A stretch of DNA of 13,634 bases from Defluviicoccus sp. (GCA_028820945.1 JAPPHW010000375.1:1-13634); one strand, 5' to 3'; positions 1 to 7,879 are shown, counted from the first letter of the stretch. Numbers and translations are program-made. Notes: generated by a model from the sequence alone, not told the origin.

Positions 1-52
1 TCCAGACCAATCGAAATCAGCCTGCGGCGAGCTGATATTCTCACACTCTGAG

Positions 53-855
53 CTAGGCGTCCGGCCCCGCAGGCGGCGCGTCCCGCCACAGCTCCGGAAC
101 ATGGCGGGGTACGAGGTCGCGCCAGCCGCCGCCTGCGAGCACCTTGGCCTTCGGGATCCAGCGACGGACCTGCGCGCGCATCCAGCTTTCGGAGCTCCAC
201 TCTTCGTCGACCCTTTTCTCGCCCCAGATGCACTCGGCCATCCAGCGGTGCGACTTCTCCGCCCCGAGCCCGTCCAGTACCGACACCAGCGCGCGATCTT
301 CCCGACCCTGGCCCACCCCGGCCGAGGAGGGGGCGGGCGGCCGGCGACCCGCCACAGGTCCGCGATCCGGCCGACCGGGGCCTCCAGCGGCAGGTCCAGC
401 CCCAGCTTCGCCATGATTCCGTCTCGGGGTCCGAACGCCCGCCCGGACGGGACCAGGATCTGCAGTACGGCGTCGCCCAGTTCCACCTTGAGGACAAACC
501 GCCCGTTCATCAGCCTGAGCCCCTCCAACCGCGCGCCCGCGTCGCCGAGCAGCCCCAGCAGCGGCGTCGGGTCCGGCCAGGGGTCCGGGTCGGGCTCGGC
601 GACCAGCGTCGGCATGCCGGGCAGGAAGGGCGTACGCCAAGCCTCCACGTCCGGGTTCTCCCAGATGGCGAGCCCCCAGTCCGCCGCCGCGAGGTCCGCC
701 CGGGTCTGGACCCTGAGCGGAAACGGCCCTGCCTCCAGGAGCACCGGGCCCGCCTGCGCCGCCCAGGCCGCGCGGTAGCCGGGGTCGCGCCGCATGCAGG
801 CCCAGGCGCAGGCGCCCCGCACCGTCTCCGCGTCCGCCGCCTTGCCGCGACCCAT
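53..855 (-). pseudogene. DUF6499/DUF2285-type putative DNA-binding regulator, frameshifted
   Basis: Reading from an ATG at 855 on the minus strand, the frame begins MGRGKAADAETV and contains CMRRDPGYRAAWAAQAG followed by AAADWGLAIWENPD, which fits the N-terminal DUF6499 region of alphaproteobacterial regulators. It continues as DLPLEAPVGRIADLWRVAGR, the start of DUF2285. The rest of DUF2285 (REDRALVSVLDGL, then SHRWMAECIWGEKRV and GGGWRDLVP) lies in the neighbouring frame and ends at a TAG at 53-55. The switch falls between about 303 and 345, where the plus strand has a five-G run (329-333). One extra base there would join the frames into a protein of about 267 residues. Without the shift, the first frame stays open to the window edge but loses all resemblance to the family. 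These proteins are presumed DNA-binding because of the C-terminal helix-turn-helix-like segment; their regulon is unknown. It may be a true pseudogene or an assembly error in a G-run. Confidence 0.65.
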
Positions 856-949
856 CGCCGGACCCGCCGTCCTATCGGCGCGCCCGGAGTCCGCGCAACC
901 GTCCCCGGGGCCGCCTATCGCCCTCGGCCACCATCGGGTCCGCCGATGC

Positions 950-1156
950 CTACCGCCGGCCGGGAGGCCGGGGCCCGGTCCCGGCGTCTGGCGCCTCGTC
1001 CCGGGCGTGCTGCACCAGCCGCCGGATTCTGACGCGGATCCAGCTATCGGCGTACCAGTCGGCGTCCACCTTCTCGCGGCCGTAGAGATCGATCGCGATC
1101 TCGCGCAACGACTTGCCGGCCCGCCTGCCAGCCAGGACTACGTCCACTTCCACCAC
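950..1156 (-). CDS. Small DUF2285-like helix-turn-helix protein (C-terminal domain only)
   Basis: This is a 68-residue frame starting at GTG 1156, with GGGAG-type sequence just upstream. The core, GKSLREIAIDLYGREKV followed by DADWYADSWIRVRIRRLV, aligns residue for residue with SHRWMAECIWGEKRV and DEEWSSESWMRAQVRRWI in the neighbouring frameshifted regulator. It therefore looks like a second copy of the same DUF2285 helix-turn-helix region without its N-terminal half. It ends 94 bases before the start of that gene and starts 53 bases after the stop of the large surface-protein gene, all on the minus strand. It could be a genuine short DNA-binding protein or the remnant of a duplicated regulator. 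Nothing recognisable as an N-terminal domain lies upstream, since that space is occupied by the surface-protein gene. Function is not known. Confidence 0.5.
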   Translation of the reverse strand: MVEVDVVLAGRRAGKSLREIAIDLYGREKVDADWYADSWIRVRIRRLVQHARDEAPDAGTGPRPPGRR

Positions 1157-1209
1157 GCCCGCTCCCGACCGAATGTCGGCTGCGCCCGGATGCGTCCGTC
1201 TCCCGCGCC

Positions 1210-4200
1210 CTACCAGCGAACGGCGCCTCTGAGCATCACCCCGTGCTCGGCCGGCTCGTTGTCGTTGGCGCTCTCGCGGCGGGTCGCGTCGAGATTGACC
1301 TCGAACCCCGGATCGTTCCGCACCGCCGAGGTCAGACGCCAGCCGATGCGGTAGTCGCGCGCGTTGTCCGAGAGCCCGAAGCCGAGGTTCGGCGTACCCG
1401 TGAACCGGTCGCCGAACAGGCCGAGCCCGTAGCCGAGCTCACCCTGAAGGCGCTGCCCGGCCTCGAACTCATGGCCCGGCGCAAGCCCCCGCGCGTCGCG
1501 CGCACCCCACAGCCGGTCGATGCCGCTCGACGCCGCGCCGTACGTGGGCGAAAGGCTGAACGAGAGCCCGCGGCCCCGCTCTCCCGGCGCGAGCCGCACC
1601 GCGCCCGACGCGCCCCACTCCTTGTAGTTGGAGTCCTCGTGCGCGACCAGCGTACGCACCCGCGCCTCGACGCTCAGGCCCGTCTCCGGGTCTTCGTAGG
1701 AGACGCGGCCGCCGATCTCGACGCCGGTGCCGGTCTCGGCGTCGCCGCCGTCATGGCGCAATCCGAGCTCCAGCCCCGGCGTGAGGGTGCCGCCGCCCAT
1801 CTCGAACGCCCGGCTGCCCTCCAGCGCCAGCCGCACCCGGCTCGCATCTGCCGTGGTATTGCCCTCGTTGGAAACCGCCTCGGCCTCCGTCTCCACGTAG
1901 AACGCGTCCGCCCTGAGCGCAAGGTTGAAGCCGCCGGTCTCGTCCGCCTGCAGCAGCGCGCCCTGGCCGCCCAGAGCGGCGAGACGCATCTCCAGGTCCG
2001 TCCGGGCGACCCGCTCCGCCTGGTTCCCGTTCGCCGCCTGGGTGATCGTCATGTCGCCGGTGCCCCAGCCCGCCAGGCCCCAGACCGAGAGCCGGTCGTT
2101 CACCATGAGCCGCGCATAGGGGCTCACCGTGGTCATCGTGCTCTCGATGGTGCCGGAGTCGACGCCGGGCTGGGAGAACGTGCCCTCGCCCTCGCTCACT
2201 GAGACCGCGACGCCGGCCAGCAGCCGGTGCCACGTCGCGTCAGCGCCGAAGATGCCGGTCGTCACCTCGCCGTCGATGCGCAGGTTGCCGTCGTCCGCAC
2301 GCTCCTCACCGTCGAAGCCGCCCACCGTCACCCGGCCCCAGGCGGCTAGGCCCGGTGCGCCGCCCTCGCCCTCCTTGGCGAGATGGAACGCGCTCCCGAG
2401 CAGCAGCTCGCGGCCCGACAGGTCGCGCGTGGTGGCGCTGTCGAGGGTCGGAGACCCGCGGAGACCGAGGCCTGCCCCAGCCTGTCCCGGACTCGATCCG
2501 AGGCCTGCCCCGAACCCATCGGGACCGTCGCCAGGCGCCGGGCTCTCCGAGGCGCCCAGCGCCCGCGCGACCGAGGTCAGCGCCTCGCCGAGCCACGCCT
2601 CGTCTTCGGTCTCGGCAAGGTCGACGCGCTGCCCGCCGACCGTCACCTGCGCACCCGTGAGCGGGTTCGCAAGACGGTCGGAGACCGCGTCCGTCACATG
2701 GCCCGCCACCGTGCGCCCGAAGCGCGAGAGCCACATCTTCTGCAGCGGGTCGTCGTTGGTGATCGTCCCCGTCGCCTCGCCGTCGGCGATGTGGGCCCCA
2801 ACGACGTTGGACAGCCTCAGCGTGAAGGTCTCCTCGCCCTCGTCCACCGCGTCGTCGAGGATCGGCACGTTCACCGTCTTCGTGGTCTCGCCCGCCGCGA
2901 AGGTGAGCGTGCCCGAGGTCGCCGTGTAGTCCGCGCCCGCCGTCGCCGTGCCGTCGGACGTGGCGTAGTCCACCGTCACCTTGTGTGCGGCTGTGTAGAA
3001 GACGCGGCTCAAGGACACCGTGAACGCGGCGTTCGCGTCCGTGCCCTCCCGCGCGCTCACGTCCGCCACCGAGAGCGACGGGCGCCAGTCCACCTTGTGT
3101 TTCGGGTCGTGGTCCAGTTCGCCGTGGGTCAGCTCCGCGTCCGTCCCGTTCGCCACCGACCGGATCGCGCCGGCGTTGAGTTGGAACGCGTTGGCAACCA
3201 CCTTGATCCCCTGCGGCGAGTAGTTCGGGTCCCTCACGTAGTAGGCGAACACCAGCGCCGACGTGCCCCGGCCGCTCTCGTAGGACGCCTGCTTCTCGCC
3301 CCAGGCGGCCGGGTCCATGTCGATCTTCAGCGACGGCGAAGGAGATCCCGTCACCTGCACCGGCTCGCTGAACGTGACCCGGATGCGGATCGCCTCGCCG
3401 TAGCGGTAGGTGTCGCCCGTAGCCGGGGTGCTCACGATCGCGACGCGGCTCACCGTCGGGGTCCCGCCGACGCTTCCGACGGCGCCCTGCGTGTCGCTCG
3501 CCACCCGCCAGTCCACCTTGTGCTCGGAGTCGTGGTCCTCTTCGTCATGCGCCAGCGCTGCCGCGGCCGACGTATCCGCCGACCGGATCGCGCCGCCGTT
3601 CAGCTCAAGCGAGTCGCCCACCACCTTGATGCCCTCGGTGGAGATATTGGGCTCCCCGACCGTGTAGCCGAACTCCAGCATCGTCGTGCCGGCGCCGCTC
3701 TGGTAGTCCGCCCATTTCTCGCCGTAGTTCGGGTCCATCTTAATCTTCAGCCGGGGGGTGCCGGTGACATGCACCGGCTCGCTGAACGTTACCCGGATGC
3801 GGATCTCGTCCTTGTCGCCGTACGTGTCGTCCGCGCCCGGATCGGAGACCACCGACGTGTCCGTGACCGTCGGGGCCTGCGCCGCCACTTGCTGCCAGTC
3901 GACCATGTGGCCGGAATCGGGATCGAGGCCGCGATGCGCCAGCCGCGCGTCCTCGCCGTCGGCCACCGACTGGATCGAGCCGCCGTTGAGCTCCAGCGTG
4001 CTCCGCAGCACGGCGATGCCCGCGGTGGACTGGTCGGGCCAGGCCACGTCGTGGGCGAAGGTGAGGTTGTTCGTGCCGGAACCGTAAGCGTAGGCCGCCC
4101 AGCGCTCGCCTGCGCCGTCGTCGCCGCCGAGGTCGATCTTCAGCCGCGGCGAGCCGTCCTCCGTGCCGACCGCCACCGGCTCGCTGAACGTCACCCGTAC

Positions 4201-6483
4201 CTGGACGCTGTCGCCCAGGCGGTAGGTGTCGTCATCGCCCGGATCCGAGACCACGGACACGTCGGTCACCTGCGCCTGGTCGAGGTCGATGATGCCGAGA
4301 TTGTTCTCCGACCCGAAGCCGGAGACGCCGGTGTACTGCCCCAGCCGGAGCAAGACCGTCGCGCCCTGGCGGAGGCCGACGATGCCCGTCTCCGTCCACT
4401 CTGCCTTGGCTCCGCCATCCGTGGTCCCGTCGGCGAGGAGCAGCTCCTGCTCCCTCACGCCGACATAGAGCGACGCCCCGCTGCGGAAGGTGCTGGGCCA
4501 AGCCTTGTCCAGCTTGACGCGGACGCCCCATTCCGCCAACGCGTTCTGATGCTGACGGGTGAACACCACTTCCGTAATCCGGTAGGGCTCGCCGCGATAG
4601 ATGATGCGGTCGGAGGTCAGCGCGGAGGAGCAGGCGGACGCGCCGACGCATCCGAGTCGCCTGCCGCCGAGATTGCCCAGGGTCACCGTGCCCGACCAGA
4701 GCCGGTCGGGCGGCGCCGCGGTGTCGTTGGCCACCGCCTGGCCGGAGAAGCTCGCCACCCTGTCGCCGGCGGGGTCCCGCAGCGGGTTGGCGGACGGCTG
4801 GACGTAACGCACCGTGACCGTCGTGTCGTCGTGGTTCACCGACGAGGCGAGGGTCAGCGTCGCCGTCGCGCCGGAGATGCGCGCCCTGCCGCTGCCCGCA
4901 ATGGTGCGGGCCGTGCCGCCCCACGGCGTGGCGGTCACCGTAAAGGCGCCGCCCGACGGCGACGAGCCCGCGTTCAGGGCCTCGTCGAAGCGGAGCGTCA
5001 GCGTCGTCCCGTTCACGGTCGCGCCGGTGAGCGCCGGCGGGCCCGTGATGTTGCGCACCGCGTGCCGGAAATTCGACGCCTGGAGGCCGGCGCGGTCCCG
5101 CAGCGGGTTCGCGCCCGGCTTCGAGTAGCTCACCGTCACGGTCTCGCCGTCGCTCACGGCGGAGTTCAGCGTCACCCGCACGGTGGCACCATCGATCGAC
5201 GCAGTGCCCGTGCCGGTCCGACCGCCGCTGACCGAGAACGCGCTGCCCGCCGGCGCCGAGCCGGCATTCAGCGGCTCGCTGAAGGTGAGCGTCAGATTCC
5301 GCCCGTCCACCACCGCGCCGGAGGGCGTCGGCCTCCTGACGTCCGGCGCCGAGGTGAGGGTCACCGGCTGGTCGGTGAAGCTCTCCACCGAGACGAAGTA
5401 GATGGACCTGAGCGCAGCGTTGACGCCATGGCCGCCCGCCTGCCAGCGGTTGTAGCTCGCCGTGACGGTCTGGTGGTTGCGGAGTCCCGGGGCCCCATAG
5501 TTCGGGAACCGGAGCGTCACCGAGTCGGTCCCGCACGTCACGCCCCAGGGGCGATAGTCCTCGCCGTCCACCTTGAAGGTCCAGGCTCCGGGCTCGGGAC
5601 AACGCTCTGGATCGAGGGGGCGTCCCTCGAAGGCGAGCCGCGCGACATGGGTCCGGGCGTCCAGCGTCGCGCTGGAGAGCGTGGGCGGCGCAAAGTCGGC
5701 CTGCGCGCCGACCCTGATCTCGAAGGTGTCGGCGACGAAGGTCGAGCTACCGTATGCGGACACCTTCACCGAGATCGTGCCGGCGTCCGACGTCCGCGGC
5801 GTGCCGGAAAGCGTTCGTGTCGCCGCGTCGAACGTCAGCCACGCCGGCAGCGCGGTGTCGTCTGCTTGAGACGCCGTATAGATCCAGGCGCCGAAATCCG
5901 GGTCAACAAAGGTGTAGGACGGGACGGTGTAGCGGAACGGCTTGCCCGACAGCGCCACCCGGTCCGGGATCGGTATTCTCACCCCCGAGGGGTCGTTGAC
6001 GCAGTCGTTGGGCCAGTTCGCCGGCAGACGGTAAGTCCGCGTCGTCGTTGCCGTCAGGCCGCCCGGATCGGTGGCCGTAATGGTGGCGACCGTGTTGTGC
6101 GGTGCCCCTACCCTCGGCGTGAGGGCGGCGAGCTCGCATGCGGCATTGTGCGAAAAAAATAGTCTTCCGAGGTTCTTGTTCCAAAGGGGATATGTGTTGC
6201 TATCGTAAACGTCTGTGCGGGTCGTCACGGAAACCGAGAACGTCAGCGTGTCGCCGTCCGGGTCGCTGAAGTCGCTCTCGGATATCAGCAGCGACACAAG
6301 GCCACCAGCCGTCGCGTTGACGGTACTGGGCGCCGGGCCGCTGTACGTCGGCGCGCTGTTGGTCTGCGCTTCCGCCGTCCCGGCGCCAATCAGCATAGGC
6401 AGCGCGAAGGCCAGCGCGTACAGGGCCGCGCACAGCCCGCGCGCGGGGCGGAGGGGCTGGAAACGGGAACACGGAACAGGCAT
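1210..6483 (-). CDS. Large secreted autotransporter-like surface protein with Ig-like repeats and Calx-beta
   Basis: This 1757-residue protein is predicted to be exported and anchored in the outer membrane. The start at ATG 6483 is supported by GAGGAG at 6490-6495. Residues 1-39 form a signal peptide (hydrophobic LYALAFALPMLIGAG, cleavage after AEA). Then come cadherin/He_PIG-like modules (about 40-258, with FVDPDFG and a GTP motif), a degenerate and two clear SwmB-like modules (about 268-590, with LTLTFSEPLNAG and LTLRFDEALNAG), an unassigned module beginning WSGTVTLGNLGG (about 595-735), three homologous repeats (about 735-1132, each with TFSEPV and ending HxVDW), a Calx-beta module (about 1135-1245, ADYTATSGTLTFAAGE) and a beta-barrel region (about 1380-1757) ending in GAVRW, the terminal aromatic typical of outer-membrane barrels. 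The type suggests adhesion or surface interaction; no ligand can be inferred. It is transcribed divergently from the recombinase, with a lox-like palindrome directly upstream, so its expression may be switched by DNA inversion. Confidence 0.9.
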   Translation of the reverse strand: MPVPCSRFQPLRPARGLCAALYALAFALPMLIGAGTAEAQTNSAPTYSGPAPSTVNATAGGLVSLLISESDFSDPDGDTLTFSVSVTTRTDVYDSNTYPLWNKNLGRLFFSHNAACELAALTPRVGAPHNTVATITATDPGGLTATTTRTYRLPANWPNDCVNDPSGVRIPIPDRVALSGKPFRYTVPSYTFVDPDFGAWIYTASQADDTALPAWLTFDAATRTLSGTPRTSDAGTISVKVSAYGSSTFVADTFEIRVGAQADFAPPTLSSATLDARTHVARLAFEGRPLDPERCPEPGAWTFKVDGEDYRPWGVTCGTDSVTLRFPNYGAPGLRNHQTVTASYNRWQAGGHGVNAALRSIYFVSVESFTDQPVTLTSAPDVRRPTPSGAVVDGRNLTLTFSEPLNAGSAPAGSAFSVSGGRTGTGTASIDGATVRVTLNSAVSDGETVTVSYSKPGANPLRDRAGLQASNFRHAVRNITGPPALTGATVNGTTLTLRFDEALNAGSSPSGGAFTVTATPWGGTARTIAGSGRARISGATATLTLASSVNHDDTTVTVRYVQPSANPLRDPAGDRVASFSGQAVANDTAAPPDRLWSGTVTLGNLGGRRLGCVGASACSSALTSDRIIYRGEPYRITEVVFTRQHQNALAEWGVRVKLDKAWPSTFRSGASLYVGVREQELLLADGTTDGGAKAEWTETGIVGLRQGATVLLRLGQYTGVSGFGSENNLGIIDLDQAQVTDVSVVSDPGDDDTYRLGDSVQVRVTFSEPVAVGTEDGSPRLKIDLGGDDGAGERWAAYAYGSGTNNLTFAHDVAWPDQSTAGIAVLRSTLELNGGSIQSVADGEDARLAHRGLDPDSGHMVDWQQVAAQAPTVTDTSVVSDPGADDTYGDKDEIRIRVTFSEPVHVTGTPRLKIKMDPNYGEKWADYQSGAGTTMLEFGYTVGEPNISTEGIKVVGDSLELNGGAIRSADTSAAAALAHDEEDHDSEHKVDWRVASDTQGAVGSVGGTPTVSRVAIVSTPATGDTYRYGEAIRIRVTFSEPVQVTGSPSPSLKIDMDPAAWGEKQASYESGRGTSALVFAYYVRDPNYSPQGIKVVANAFQLNAGAIRSVANGTDAELTHGELDHDPKHKVDWRPSLSVADVSAREGTDANAAFTVSLSRVFYTAAHKVTVDYATSDGTATAGADYTATSGTLTFAAGETTKTVNVPILDDAVDEGEETFTLRLSNVVGAHIADGEATGTITNDDPLQKMWLSRFGRTVAGHVTDAVSDRLANPLTGAQVTVGGQRVDLAETEDEAWLGEALTSVARALGASESPAPGDGPDGFGAGLGSSPGQAGAGLGLRGSPTLDSATTRDLSGRELLLGSAFHLAKEGEGGAPGLAAWGRVTVGGFDGEERADDGNLRIDGEVTTGIFGADATWHRLLAGVAVSVSEGEGTFSQPGVDSGTIESTMTTVSPYARLMVNDRLSVWGLAGWGTGDMTITQAANGNQAERVARTDLEMRLAALGGQGALLQADETGGFNLALRADAFYVETEAEAVSNEGNTTADASRVRLALEGSRAFEMGGGTLTPGLELGLRHDGGDAETGTGVEIGGRVSYEDPETGLSVEARVRTLVAHEDSNYKEWGASGAVRLAPGERGRGLSFSLSPTYGAASSGIDRLWGARDARGLAPGHEFEAGQRLQGELGYGLGLFGDRFTGTPNLGFGLSDNARDYRIGWRLTSAVRNDPGFEVNLDATRRESANDNEPAEHGVMLRGAVRW
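3090..4250 (-). repeat. Three in-frame homologous repeats inside the surface-protein gene
   Basis: Three tandem units encode the modules ending VDWQ (near 3900), VDWR (near 3510) and VDWR (near 3090). They share short blocks that are nearly identical at DNA level: a stretch beginning tgcaccggctcgctgaacgt at 3356 and again at 3770, and its core caccggctcgctgaacgt again at 4174. The spacings, 414 and 402 bases, are multiples of three, so a recombination event between units would remove or add one module without breaking the frame. The flanking parts have diverged much more, which suggests an old duplication with conserved or converted segments. Confidence 0.75.
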
Positions 6484-6504
6484 GCGACGCTCCTCACGGC
6501 TGCC

Positions 6505-6542
6505 GGATTACGCGCGATAACTGTCGCTATCGCGCGTAATCC
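6505..6542. repeat. Lox-like recombination site A (perfect 15-8-15 inverted repeat)
   Basis: Left arm GGATTACGCGCGATA (6505-6519), asymmetric spacer ACTGTCGC (6520-6527) and right arm TATCGCGCGTAATCC (6528-6542). The two arms are exact reverse complements. Two inverted arms around an 8-bp asymmetric spacer is the architecture of simple tyrosine-recombinase sites such as loxP and FRT. The site lies between the divergent surface-protein and recombinase genes, 21 bases from one start codon and 35 from the other, so any protein bound here could also affect both promoters. That the adjacent recombinase acts here is inferred from position and symmetry. Confidence 0.85.
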
Positions 6543-6577
6543 ACGGGCTGGTGATTGGACGGTCCGGAGGCGCGCGC

Positions 6578-7561
6578 ATGTATCTCGAACCCCCGCTCGA
6601 CCCCCGCGAGGAGCCGGGACCGGAACGCGAGCCCGCGCTCACCGAGCAGCTCGGACGGTTCCTCCGGGCGGCAAACGGCGCGTTCGCCGGCAACACCGAG
6701 CGGGCGCTGAAGTCCGATCTCGCGATCTACGCCGCGTGGTGCGCCGAGCGGGGGGAACGGGCGCTGCCGGCGAGCCCGGAGACCGTCGCCGCCTTCGTCG
6801 ACGCCAAGGCGGAAGTGCGGGCACCGGCCACGGTGCGGCGCTACGTCACCAGCCTGGTCATCGCCCACCGGGCGCTCGGGGTGGAGAAGACGCTGAAGAG
6901 CCCGCCGGTGCAGCTGGCGCTCAAGCGCATGCACCGGAAGAAGGGCCGCCGCCAGGACCAGGCGACGGGGCTGACTTGGCCGCTACGACAGAGGCTGCTG
7001 GAGGCCGCGGGCGACAGAACGATCGACGACCGCAACCGGGCGCTGCTCGCCGTGGCCTACGACGCGATGCTGCGGCGGGCGGAGCTGGTCTCCCTGCAAG
7101 TCCCCGATCTGCTTGAGGAATTGCAGGGCGACGGCAGCCTGCTGGTGCGCCGCTCCAAGACCGACGGCGAGGGACGGGGCGAGATCGTCTGGGTCGGTGC
7201 GGACACCGTGCGGCTGGTGCGCACGTGGCTCGACCGCGCGGGTATCGCGGACGGCATGCTGTTCCGATCGGTCGGCAAGGGCGGGCGGATCGGCGCGCGG
7301 CTCCATCCCGGCCAGGTGCCGCGCATCTTCAAGGCGATGGCGCGCGAGGCCGGCCTGCCGGAAGCGGTGGCCGGGGGCCTCTCCGGGCACTCCGCCCGGG
7401 TCGGCGCGGCCCAGGACATGGTGGCCGCCGGCATCGAGCTGCCGGCGATCCTCCACGCCGGGCGGTGGAAGTCGACCGCCATGGTCAACCGCTACGGCGA
7501 GCGCTTGCTGGCGCGGCGCAGCGGGGCGGCGCAGCTGGCCCGGATGCAGGAGCGGGGTTGA
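6578..7561 (+). CDS. Tyrosine recombinase (phage integrase family)
   Basis: This encodes a 327-residue site-specific DNA recombinase. I chose ATG 6578 over the upstream GTG at 6551 because GGAGG lies at 6566-6570, seven bases before it. The N-terminal part (about residues 20-130) is a helical core-binding domain. The catalytic domain has every expected residue: R166 in MLRRAEL, K194 in RRSKTDG, H271 and R274 in GHSARVGAAQDM, W297 in AGRWKST (Trp at the His/Trp position, as in Cre) and nucleophile Y306 in VNRYGE. Length and layout fit single-protein recombinases of the Cre or XerC/D type, without extra arm-binding domains. The gene sits between two inverted lox-like sites, pointing away from the divergent surface-protein gene. 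The likely role is inversion of its own segment; integration of a small element is the alternative. No strong promoter is visible in the 35 bases between site A and its start codon. Confidence 0.93.
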   Translation: MYLEPPLDPREEPGPEREPALTEQLGRFLRAANGAFAGNTERALKSDLAIYAAWCAERGERALPASPETVAAFVDAKAEVRAPATVRRYVTSLVIAHRALGVEKTLKSPPVQLALKRMHRKKGRRQDQATGLTWPLRQRLLEAAGDRTIDDRNRALLAVAYDAMLRRAELVSLQVPDLLEELQGDGSLLVRRSKTDGEGRGEIVWVGADTVRLVRTWLDRAGIADGMLFRSVGKGGRIGARLHPGQVPRIFKAMAREAGLPEAVAGGLSGHSARVGAAQDMVAAGIELPAILHAGRWKSTAMVNRYGERLLARRSGAAQLARMQERG

Positions 7562-7577
7562 GCGGCGCCGGGGGTGT

Positions 7578-7613
7578 ACGGATATGACCGACGGGCTATG
7601 ATGCCCTATCCGT
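7578..7613. terminator. Imperfect hairpin just after the recombinase gene
   Basis: Outer stem ACGGATA (7578-7584) pairs with TATCCGT (7607-7613), and inner stem GGGC (7593-7596) pairs with GCCC (7603-7606) around a 6-base loop, leaving an 8-base bulge on one side. It begins 16 bases after the stop codon, a usual place for a transcription terminator, but no T-run follows. A role as an RNA end-stabilising hairpin, or a structural site for the recombinase, is equally possible. Confidence 0.3.
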
Positions 7614-7675
7614 GATGGTGCCATGCGGGCGACCGAAACCCGCCCGCGCGCGCCTCACGGGCGCAGATCCGGAAA

Positions 7676-7698
7676 ATGCTATCGAGCATAATAATCGG
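7676..7698 (+). repeat. Degenerate half-site B resembling the recombination arm
   Basis: GCTATCGAGCATAATAATCGG (starting 7678) resembles the right half of site C, GCTATCGCGCGTAATCCGG, with two substitutions and a two-base insertion. The stretch ATGCT-ATCG-AGCAT (7676-7689) can also form a small hairpin. It lies inside the proposed invertible segment and lacks a full second arm, so it is at most a decayed or accessory binding site. Confidence 0.3.
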
Positions 7699-7850
7699 CA
7701 CCGCCGGCGGGTCCGGCGTGCTGACGGCATGGCCCGCACGGGGCCGGCCGATCCCGGAAAACTTCCGTTAGTTCAACGCGTTGTCGGCAGAGGGAGGCGG
7801 GATTCCGTACCCCGTCGCGGGTCCGGCGCGGCGCCGGGGCGAATGCGATA

Positions 7851-7879
7851 TTGACAACTTTACGCTCGATAGCGACAGC
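7851..7879 (+). promoter_or_regulatory. Outward-facing promoter half: perfect -35 abutting site C
   Basis: A consensus TTGACA at 7851-7856 is followed, 17 bases on, by GACAGC (7874-7879), a poor -10 inside the spacer of site C. In the present orientation it points right, toward DNA with no convincing gene. After inversion the same -35 would face the surface-protein gene, with the -10 position reading GACAGT or GACAGC depending on where strands exchange. The -10 would lie 36 bases from the ATG, with GAGGAG in between. The -35 is seen directly; promoter function is inferred, and the weak -10 suggests an activator or a non-housekeeping sigma factor if it works. Confidence 0.4.

Larger units (their letters stand above)
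6520..7879. mobile_element. Putative invertible segment carrying its own tyrosine recombinase
   Basis: The segment is bounded by site A (6505-6542) and site C (7857-7894), whose asymmetric spacers read ACTGTCGC and GCGACAGC on the plus strand, that is, in opposite orientation. The outer parts, 6503-6527 and 7872-7896, are 25-bp inverted repeats with one mismatch. For a conservative tyrosine recombinase, inverted sites predict inversion rather than excision. The segment contains the recombinase gene and an outward-facing TTGACA next to site C. The alternative is a minimal mobile element with terminal inverted repeats. I see no target-site duplication beyond the repeats, and the promoter arrangement fits a switch better. 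Confidence 0.6.

Noticed and set aside
2383..6162. A 1259-codon open frame on the plus strand opposite the surface-protein gene
   Set aside because: It is an antisense shadow created by strong G/C third-position bias. The product is Arg/Ala/Val/His-rich with no domain, whereas the minus-strand frame has a signal peptide, recognisable modules and a barrel.
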